Shown here piece by piece: positions 55,771 to 64,000 of a DNA stretch of 64,000 bases. The notes beneath the pieces were generated by a model. It did no database searches. It had not been told where the DNA came from and worked only from the letters and a program-made list of their open reading frames with translations. A program made the translations under genes and the position numbers. Where the stretch lies: NCBI GenBank assembly GCA_025024175.1, contig QCXZ01000041.1, forward strand, positions 44,325,786-44,389,785, written 5' to 3'. Origin of the DNA: Rhyzopertha dominica. Taxonomy: Eukaryota > Arthropoda > Insecta > Coleoptera > Bostrichidae. Within the stretch, counting starts at the first letter, position 1. Every line of letters begins with the position of its first letter.

Positions 55771-57339
55771 ACTCCATACTTTCCTTTTGATGAGATATTC
55801 AATTATTTTTGACAAAAATACTAAGCAATGTAAAAAATATTGTTACCAATATATTAGCAGGTACTGTTTACTACAATCAGTGCTATCTATCTGCCAACAC
55901 TAGAGACATACAGCAGAACAATCAGCTGAGAAATCGTCTAGTTAACGGATAAATATCCTGGGAATATTGACCAGGTGACCAAGTCCCTGAATCTAGAGAG
56001 TACCGCAAAGTCGGCCTTTGTCACTCTAAAAAAGCGGGTACTTTGAATAAGAAAGAACCAGGAAATTTATAAGAATAAAACATCTTTATGCTCATTACCA
56101 AACATGAACTTTAGGAGGGACATCCTCCCTTTTAACAAAATAAAATTGTTGCAACTTTCGTTCTCTCCTCAAGTAATCTGAATTTAACGATACCCATTTT
56201 CACTGCGGATTCTTATACGTTGAAGTATTGAATATCAACATGATAGTTTGGGGCTTTGACAGATGTAAATTTTTATGGTAAAAGATATTGGGAAGCACTT
56301 ATTCCAATGCCACTGTGGAATATTTTTATAAATAACGAGTAATGCAAGTTAATCCGTTTAATTAAATATCCGAATTGTGAAGACTAGAATTTTGTGGCAG
56401 TATATATGTGCTTAGATGCCTGAAATGCAGCAATCTGGAGAGGGACAAATAGAAAAGGATAAGAATGGATACATCTACAGAAAACCTTCTAATTCTCCAG
56501 GTTTGAGGGTTGAAACAAGTGGTTTTATGTAATAGCAGCGTTTTAGCAGCTCATTATTAGTAAACTTTACAAATGCGAACTATTTCACTACCAAGGCTCG
56601 GAGTCCGGGAACAAAGAACATTTGGCGAAGAAAAGCATATAATAAATATAACTAACAGAACATGTACTAAACTTTGTAATTATTACCTAATCCTGTAATA
56701 TAATAAATATAAGGGACTGGCAATTAAAATTATTTCCTATTCACATAACAAAACAAACACTATATGAAATCACCAATGGGACCCAGTATATCTATCGCTC
56801 GATCTTCTCTCATATCCTCACTAATGTCTTATGTCATACCAGTAGTGGCCATTTTTACTCCGAACTCCGAAATAGTGGCGTAGTCGTTTATTCTTAACCC
56901 AAGCAAGTGCATTTCAAGAGATTAATTTAGTACAGTGCTTAATCTAATGCTATCTGTAGTGAAATGCAGTGTGATGAACTTAAAACAGCAAATGTCAAGT
57001 TTTATGCATTTATTGATGTAATTTAAACAAATTACAATGTAGTATCTTTAACATAAACTGATTAGGTAAAAAAATAAGTGCTTATGGTCGGAGGGATCAA
57101 CCTAATGTTGTAATAATAAATTCTTACCTCGGTGAGTGATGTCTATGTCTTTTTACCCATTGTGGTATTACTATAATCCTAAAAATCATAGAACCTGGTT
57201 GCAAAATCAAATCAGGCTAAAGAAAAAGCTGTCAATTGTCAAGATCGCAGTGTTGCTATCTATGTATGTGGATTATTCCATTCGTGGAAAGTCAAAATTA
57301 ATGTCAGGACCATCTAAACATTTTATCAAATTATTTTCT
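55771..57339. other. Unassigned AT-rich sequence
   Basis: GTAGTGGCCATT (56842) and ATAGTGGCGTAG (56871) resemble hAT ends but are not properly inverted. Nothing else recognised. Confidence 0.45.
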
Positions 57340-58070
57340 TCGTTGACGCGGACCCCTTACGGGTCATTGTCGACCCCCGAGGGCGATATCTATCAACGAA
57401 CGAAGAATAATTGTGGTATCTGTCGCACACGCCTTTCAAAAATATTTAGCTCCTGTTTCGAAACTGTACCTTGGCCGAGGAAGGTGCCATAAATTCCAAG
57501 ACAGAGCACCAGGTCTGCAAGTAACCTAAGCCGTTGGAATCCGCCTGCGACCTTTCCCGACACCTTCAATTAGTTGCTAAATTCCGCGAAATCGGTCATG
57601 AGTGAAAGTCACACATCGACCAGACGGATCCTGCGTCTTGTGTAGCTAAAGTGATTGACGTATCTTGCGCGACTCTTCGCAAAATGTTTCGTTTGTTTGT
57701 GTGACCCCGCTAGGGACCGTTGACAGCTCCTTCCGTCTGTCCCAAACAGGCAATAAAAGCGATCCACCCAACAATCCGCTCCGTAAAACCATTTCAGAAA
57801 GTTACAAAATGCATAACTACACAAATAAGGTCTTACCGTATAAATTACGGCATGCGAGCCGAACAAGGAACGCCAGTGCCAGGTATAAAGGATATTTATG
57901 GCAAACGCTGCAAACAGTTAGTGCATTACTCTGTGCGAACCTGCTTCCCTTACAGTATGCACAATAGGATTTGGTTGTTAAAAACCTCTTGTCGGGATAA
58001 ATGTCAAGGTGATGGGATCGTAGCGAGGTTGCCAAAGGAAAAATGTAGTCAATGTCTTTAGTACGTGCAG
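57340..58070. promoter_or_regulatory. GC/CpG-rich island 13, candidate regulatory DNA
   Basis: Starts with GTTGACGCGGACCCCTTACG (57342) and stays GC-richer for about 700 bp. Four overlapping frames on both strands (57665-57967, 57720-58061, 57866-57609, 58035-57817) have no domains. The 118-codon frame 57136-57492 enters the island and also has no recognised domain. Confidence 0.3.
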
Positions 58071-58166
58071 AAGTTTTATGATGGATATTACAAATTATTA
58101 ACTACTTTGGTTGGTACTAATTTAATATTAAGCGGGGCGCCCTATTAGACTTCTTTAACCATTTAA

Positions 58167-58804
58167 TACAGGGTTTCTATAAATGTTTCATGCATCCTGG
58201 GAGCTTATGGAAATTACGATTAAATCAGTTTGCCGCCTCTCAAAAAAGTGAACAGAACTTTTGCTTTGATGTATATTTATCATTTTTGAATTGAATTTGA
58301 AATGATAATTGATATAGTCAACTTTAAGATGGCAGAAAATTCACATTTCGGAGCAATGGGGTGACACGGTTTCGTATAACTTTTAGATTATGTATCGTAT
58401 TTGTGAGGTTGTGGCTACAGTAAGCCTGTTAAATAATTGTACTATGACGGACTGAAAGATGTTTTTAGCCTGCCGCACTGGTAAAATTCATAAACTAAGT
58501 GGTAGTAACGTTAGGTACACTACATAAAACTTCCACAGTACAAAGGTTTAGACTGTAGAGCAGGTTACCACAAGCCTACTATGCCAATAATTATTGCAAT
58601 TTCTTACCTTTGATAGAAAAATTGAACCGCAAATTGTTGGGACATCTTTATAAAGCCATCCATTTCATGACTGTAACTTGATCTGCAACCTTCACTACTA
58701 TCGCCGTGCATATTGTAGCTTGGCAGCAGTTACAAAAAGGCGGCACAAAGAATTCAGAAGTCAACGCCGCCCGCGTTGCATGAGTCATTTATAGAAACCC
58801 TCTA
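58167..58804 (+). mobile_element. Mariner-type MITE, copy 1 (634 bp)
   Basis: The element spans 58169-58802 and is flanked by TA on both sides (58167-58168, 58803-58804), the Tc1/mariner target duplication. Ends are CAGGGTTTCTATAAATG and CATTTATAGAAACCCTC. The interior is non-coding and matches the reverse complement of 62188-62861 over most of its length (about 80-90% by eye), with one extra stretch of about 25 bases just inside the left end. No transposase: non-autonomous. Confidence 0.9.
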
Positions 58805-60850
58805 TAATCATAATCCATACTGTCACAACGTAGGTATTCTATGAGCCAACAAATATTATACCACTCATATCCCAACGCTTACCGTTGTACAGATGCAGCA
58901 AAACAAGGTTTAAAAATGCAAACCAATAAAACGGCATTCATTTAAAAAAATGACTATAACATGAATTTTTAAATAGATACCTCTAATTTTTTATTTATCT
59001 CACTTAAATTATAGTAACGGTTCGAATTTACCAGTTTGGTCAATGCACTATTGCGCTCGTTGAAAAGCTATACTCAAAGTAACAGTTCCTGATCAACGGC
59101 TACGGGTTGTACGGACACTTTGCAGTGAACGCTTGGTGGCAGCACCTTCCAATAGATACAAAAACAATGTTGCGTTTCCCATAACCGGTAAATTTAAAAT
59201 AACTGAAATTTTTACTAACGATTGCGTAAGACAAAAACCTTCCAAAATTTGTTTTTTTAATAACTTGGAAATAAAAAATAACGTTATTAATGGGACTGCC
59301 TTAGTAGAGGGCACCTGCATACCAAATTTTGTTACAATTGAAACATTTACCCTAAGTGTTACAAATTGTTCGATTTATTTGTATTTTTACAATTTTATTT
59401 GGCTGTATTTAGAAAATTGTAAGCTTTATGTTAAGTACTAGTATAAAATATTTGACTCGGGAATGATTCATAGCGTGCGTATAATATTTTCGAGAAATCC
59501 TATTTAAGTGGGATATAATCTTATTTTGTTTGCTAACGAATAATTGCTAATAATTTGGAATATATCTATTTATTGCAGAATTATTATCTGTTAAACTGGA
59601 AAACTAGTAAGGACAAACAAAAAAGAAATATCACAATTAAGGTAAAAATCATTAGACAAAAACATTCAGAACATTAACGTAAATTTAGTATCGTTAGTCT
59701 GAAGTACTAAATCTGATTTGGTATTCAATCGTACAGCAAAATGTATCACACCCTCCCACATATTTCAAGCTATAGTAGAGCTGCAAAGCTCTATTAAAGA
59801 TAATTAGTCCAAAAACTAAAGGAATAAACTGCAGCTTCATAATTAAAGGTATAATTTGACAAAATCTTTAACAAAGAATGAGTGAGTAAACAACAATTGA
59901 TTTTTATTATCTGCGCACTTGTTGCATTCTACATTTAAAGGAGAAGCCAAACCATAATTGTCGTTTTTTGAAATGTGGACTGGTATCATTGAAATATCAT
60001 GAGATTAGCTTTATTGACCAATAATCTGATTTAGTCTTATGTTTTCTTCGACAAATAGTTGTCCAAAAAGTATAGTGAAACGTTCATTATAGACTCTAAC
60101 TTTCTAGACATCAGCGGGGCCAAAAATTCTGTATGAAAAATAATGGATCTCGACTGGATTTGATGATTTTTGCTACCTTGTTATGATTCTAGTAGCAAAT
60201 AAGGCATCGTTTGTTTTGCCAAATAAATAGATGTGTGATCAATTACTCCAGTGCTGCAAATTTTAGAGTGCAGTTGTTGCCAACAACAGTTCAAATTCCG
60301 TACTTGCTTTTGCTAAACCATTGTGGTAGAGTTAAGGAGTTTGGTTTTAATCAAAATTATGAGTGCTTGAAAATGTATTTTAAAGAAATTTTGGATGTTA
60401 TTTTGTAAAATACCAGATTTGATCACTGAATAAAATATTCTTGTGTAATCTTCCAATAAGGGAATGCACTAGAGTATTTCAAACACGTTATTTTTGAGTG
60501 CATATAATCTTACCACCAATTTTAATCCATTACATCAAAGCAAGTTTGCTCAAATGGATTTACTACGGCAGTTTCTATATTTTCATATTTCATGTGGTTT
60601 TCTCTGTTTATATAAAGAAATACTTCCTATATCACAAACCCCTTTTTGAAATATTGCTATATTTCTGAGTTAATGATTTGTATGAGCTTCGGGTCTTTTA
60701 TATGATGGGTTCGCATATTATCTTTTTGTTTCGGTAATTAGCAAGCATCGTATTTTAATTGTTAAATTTACGTATTATGGATGCTCTGTATAGAATATAC
60801 ACAGATCTGTTTCAAACATTAAATAACTAGGAATGAAATTTTTAGTTTCT
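58805..60850. other. Unassigned AT-rich sequence
   Basis: The 102-codon frame 59133-59441 and the 65-codon frame 60211-60408 have no recognised domain. A complex patch at 59090-59170 may be part of a repeat. Confidence 0.45.
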
Positions 60851-61110
60851 AATACTAGCTAACCCGGCAGACGTTGTTGAATGTAAATTTCATTTTTTTG
60901 TGAAAAACTATTGGAAATATGTATTAATGATAGTGGCCATAGATATTCAATTGTTTGAGCATTTGGTTGAATAGGAGTACATTCAGTAAGTAAGCCAATG
61001 GGAAATTTTATATGCAAGATTAATTCTATCGGCAGTACATCGCTGAAGTGCTGGAAACCTGTAATATGCCTAGAATGCGATCGAGTTGGAACCATGCAAT
61101 TTTGTTCCAA
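60851..61110 (-). repeat. Possible dispersed repeat end
   Basis: TAGCTAACCCGGCAGACGTT at 60857 begins a stretch less AT-biased than its flanks and read on the minus strand as an 83-codon frame without a domain. A CCCGGCAGACGTTGT-type word occurs at repeat edges in many arthropod genomes, to my recollection, but nothing in the window confirms it. Confidence 0.28.
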
Positions 61111-61679
61111 AATTTAAGTCACAACTGAATTAAGCCAACCAAATGATTTATTATCTTCCATTACTTAAATTTGAAATCACAATGAATCTCAAGGTATTTT
61201 ATTTACATTTACATTTTTTGATGCTGGGTTGGTCTTTGTATCATGGTCAATTCAAGTATCACTGTTTAAATCAGATTTAATTATTTTATTTCATGAAATA
61301 ACCACAAATTAACGTGCCATGTAGTTTACTGTGTTGTTTAGTACATTTGAAGGAGCAGCTTTATTTGGACTAACTGAATCCTCTCCAGTCGTTTCGAATT
61401 GAATTAATTGGGTATTTAAATGCTGCTTTATGCTCCAAACAGGTACGGCCAGTTGCAAAATTAATGAAGCATTCAGTGTTTTTTTAAATCTCCTTCGGTA
61501 AGCTAATTATAACATTATTTTTAATGTACGATGATGATCTTGTGGATAAGTACTGTTTAGTATAAAATATGTACAAAAATTAAACTATATTTATTTAATC
61601 TATAATAATCTTTTAACCCGCTATTCATATGCAAACGTTACATTAATTTTGAAACCGAATGTATACTGTTACGGGATAA
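61111..61679. other. Unassigned AT-rich sequence
   Basis: Nothing recognised. Confidence 0.5.
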
Positions 61680-62160
61680 TAAAGGAGACAGAATTTCGCA
61701 TTACGGAAGACGCGCTCCTCCAGTATGAAACCATTCACTTCTCACAAGCTCTCGTTGCCATTTTCTTTCACTTTCGATCACTTACACCGAGTTTCGCCAT
61801 CAGATAAGACTGCACTTATTGTTTTGTACAGTCATCGCGGTTGGCTTATGAAATAAAGAAATCGATATCGAATTGCACAATGGGAGATTTAAAAAATTCC
61901 CAACAATGCGGAAACAGAAGTGCCTGAACCGTCAAGGACGCGGCTTGCTGAAAAATTCGTTATCTTTATCCGAGGTTTAAGTGATTAGATAAAGCGCGGC
62001 TATCGTTTTGGTTGGATTCTATTAGTGTAGCAATTACCGCGGTCCTTGATGTTCTCACGTGATTAGTATCGAGTTTTGTTTTGGATAGAACCAGGTATCT
62101 TCCGTTTCTTGTCACGTAACCGTGATTAAACACGTCAATTTCGCCTGAACTTTATTCTAG
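61680..62160. promoter_or_regulatory. GC-richer island 14, candidate regulatory DNA
   Basis: CpG-containing complex sequence (GGAAGACGCGCTCC near 61706, AAGGACGCGGCTTGC near 61934) with GATAAG-type words (61802, 61996). It ends just before MITE copy 2. No coding frame. Confidence 0.27.
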
Positions 62161-62185
62161 TAGTGTTGCTTTTGGTCGTGGATAA

Positions 62186-62863
62186 TACAGGGTTTCTATA
62201 AATGATTCATGTAACGCGGGCGGCGTTGATTTCTGAATTCTTTGTGCCACCTTTTTATAACTGCTGCCAAGCTCCAATATGCACGGCGATTACAGCACAT
62301 TAATGAGCACGATTGTACTGAAGGTTGCAGATCAAGTTACACTCACGAAATTGATAGTTTCATAAAGACAACAATTTGCGATTCTATTTTTCTTTCAAGG
62401 GTAAGAAATAACTATAATTATTGATATAGCAGGTTTGTGGTAACCTCTATAGTCTAAACCATTGCACTGTGGAAGCTTTGTGTAGTGCAGCTAACGTTAA
62501 TACCACTTAGTTTGTGAATTTTACCATTGCTACAGGCTAAAAACATCTTTCAGTCCATCATAGTACAGTTATCTAACAGGCTTACTGTAGCCATAACCTC
62601 ACAAATGCGATACATAAGCTAAAAGTTATACGAAACTGTGTCAGCCCACAGTTCCGAAATGTGAGCTTTCTGCAACCTTAAAGTTGATTATGGCACAAAA
62701 CACAACAGAATACAAACTCCCACATGTTTTCCCATGTTAGACTTTATCAAATAATTCCAACAATCAACAGATAACAAGTATACGTCAAAGCAATTGTTGT
62801 GTTCATTTTCCTGAGAGGCGGCAAACAGATTTAATCGACAATTTCATTTATAGAAACCCTGTA
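62186..62863 (-). mobile_element. Mariner-type MITE, copy 2 (674 bp), opposite orientation
   Basis: The element spans 62188-62861, with TA on both sides. Ends are CAGGGTTTCTATAAATG and CATTTATAGAAACCCTG, a perfect 17-bp TIR. It is the reverse complement of the 58169 copy, with an extra internal segment around 62700-62760 absent or reduced in the other copy. The 60-codon frame 62242-62424 lies wholly inside and is not a gene. Confidence 0.92.
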
Positions 62864-63039
62864 CAAAGAACAAGTAGTTTTCTTATTAATAGAAAGTTTT
62901 TTTGAACTTGGCATTGCCGTTCTATTACATAATTATTGTAATGCTAGTGCAAATGTTGTGTGGAAATTAACTGGAAACATTTTCATTGCAGGTAACTATC
63001 CAAACAGGGGGCACGGCTTCTGGTAAATATACACGTAGA
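62864..63039. other. Unassigned spacer
   Basis: Nothing recognised. Confidence 0.5.
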
Positions 63040-63330
63040 TTAACCATAAAATATTAATATATCCCGCAGTTGAGCGGACGGTGTATGAAAACGAAGCAAT
63101 TTAGATAAAACGGCTTAGCGACTGACCTTGCCGTGATCTTAGTTAAATTAAACTTGCGCTCGGCTCCGTCGGTATTATTAACTTATCGATGTATTGAACT
63201 GACCTCCAGCTAAGAGTTAACGGTTTTGGTTCCTTCTCTTCGCAGAAAACTCATGCTATTTTCTTCCTTATCGGTTGCTAGCGGAAACTATGCTGCATTT
63301 TGCTTATCGGCTTGTGATTCACTATAATTT
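63040..63330. promoter_or_regulatory. GC-richer island 15, candidate regulatory DNA
   Basis: Modest CpG rise (GTTGAGCGGACGG near 63070, GCGCTCGGCTCCGTCGG near 63157). No coding signal; the weakest of the islands. Confidence 0.2.
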
Positions 63331-63871
63331 TACGTGATGGCCGTATTTAATCTAAGAATTTAAGTCAACAAAGTGAGAAATGCTTATGAGAAATTTAACC
63401 GGTAGCGTGATAACCACGTCATATCATGACTTCTGCAATCTATACATAGATGCACTTCGTGTAAGTCGTAGGTTTTAAAATTGCGTATTTAACTGAACAA
63501 CGTTCAGTAGTTTTACATGCACTCAAAATGAAGAAGTTCTTTATCATTTAATTCATCTATTTAGTCCTATACTTTTTTATGTTTTGTCTGTCCTCCGATG
63601 TGCACAATTAGTTCATTGTGAGTGTCGACTTTTTTAATCTGTAAGAAAACCATTTTTTTTTTAATTTTGGGGCTATTCGACCAGAATATCTTTGCACAAG
63701 GGTGACGTAAGCTCTAACAACACATATCATAAATAACCATTCTATCTGTTGGGACAACGTAAATATTTTGGAAAACGAGCAAAATCATAATAAAAGGTTA
63801 ATTTTGTAAATGTATGATATAAATAAAGCTAAAAATCCTATTAATAAGAAATCGGACACTCAACAATTAAG

Positions 63872-63873
<2 letters not shown>
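63331..63873. other. Unassigned AT-rich sequence
   Basis: Nothing recognised. Confidence 0.5.

Positions 63874-63924
<51 letters not shown>
63874..63924 (+). repeat. (AT)n microsatellite
   Basis: Fifty-one bases of uninterrupted AT dinucleotide repeat. Confidence 0.97.
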
Positions 63925-63928
<4 letters not shown>

Positions 63929-64000
63929 CTTGTTTATAGAAAATAAAATAAAATTTAAAGTTGCTTGTTTATTTAAATGAAATACAAAACTAAAAGCGAT

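Noticed and set aside
56840..56885. Two hAT-like words (GTAGTGGCC, ATAGTGGCG)
   Set aside because: They are in direct, not inverted, orientation and lack a target duplication.
57609..58061. Overlapping 70-110 codon frames on both strands in island 13
   Set aside because: Competing frames on both strands with no domain indicate low stop density rather than genes.
58381..58560. Reading frame shared by both MITE copies
   Set aside because: The shared peptide text carries the same stop in both copies, so similarity reflects DNA homology rather than a protein under selection.
1..64000. CRISPR arrays, bacterial operons, ribosome binding sites, prophage
   Set aside because: No direct-repeat/spacer pattern, no dense long ORFs and the abundance of eukaryotic transposons exclude a prokaryotic interpretation.

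Overview
This window looks like a gene-poor, AT-rich stretch of an arthropod, probably insect, nuclear genome. I find no intact host protein-coding gene, rRNA or tRNA. The longest open frames are short and lack host-gene features. What can be read is a graveyard of transposable elements broken by stops and frameshifts, set among about fifteen islands of higher GC/CpG content that look like candidate non-coding regulatory DNA. The insect guess rests on the mix of mariner-like, Tc1, hAT, Penelope-like (PLE), RTE-type and CR1/Jockey-like elements; it is inference. Isolated N bases (31436, 33007, 33012) show a draft assembly.

Region by region. 1-6 kb: an old fold-back repeat (1501-1866) and two GC islands. 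6-10 kb: a Ty3/gypsy RT scrap, LINE scraps, an ETW-type DDE transposase scrap. 10-20 kb: a homeodomain-site-rich island, three mariner-like transposase relics (all minus), a pyrimidine-rich LINE-like tract (minus), and a long LINE reverse-transcriptase relic (17645-19210, plus). 20-30 kb: islands plus the most interesting element, a PLE on the minus strand (27440-25605) with RT and GIY-YIG endonuclease and, 5' of it, hammerhead-ribozyme-like motifs (27940-28006 and 28480-28520). 30-36 kb: a mariner scrap, a 503-bp hAT-type element with 8-bp target duplication (31971-32473), a 1237-bp TIR element with another 8-bp duplication (33801-35037), and a Tc1 transposase relic (35335-36060). 40-50 kb: an RTE-type endonuclease relic, a 335-bp TIR element holding a hammerhead-like motif, weaker LINE traces and two blocks of distinct composition. 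50-64 kb: the longest mariner-like relic, a 5'-truncated second PLE copy (53155-53640), an RTE-type RT relic split by a hAT-like insertion (55161-55707), two opposite copies of a mariner-type MITE (58169-58802, 62188-62861) and a terminal (AT)n microsatellite.

Nothing here forms an operon or pathway; the elements are related by nesting and shared family. The recurring islands, with clustered TAAT, GATA, TCF- and nuclear-receptor-like words, would fit a large intron or intergenic regulatory domain of a developmental gene outside the window. That is a hypothesis. All family calls come from reading degraded translations by eye and need profile searches.
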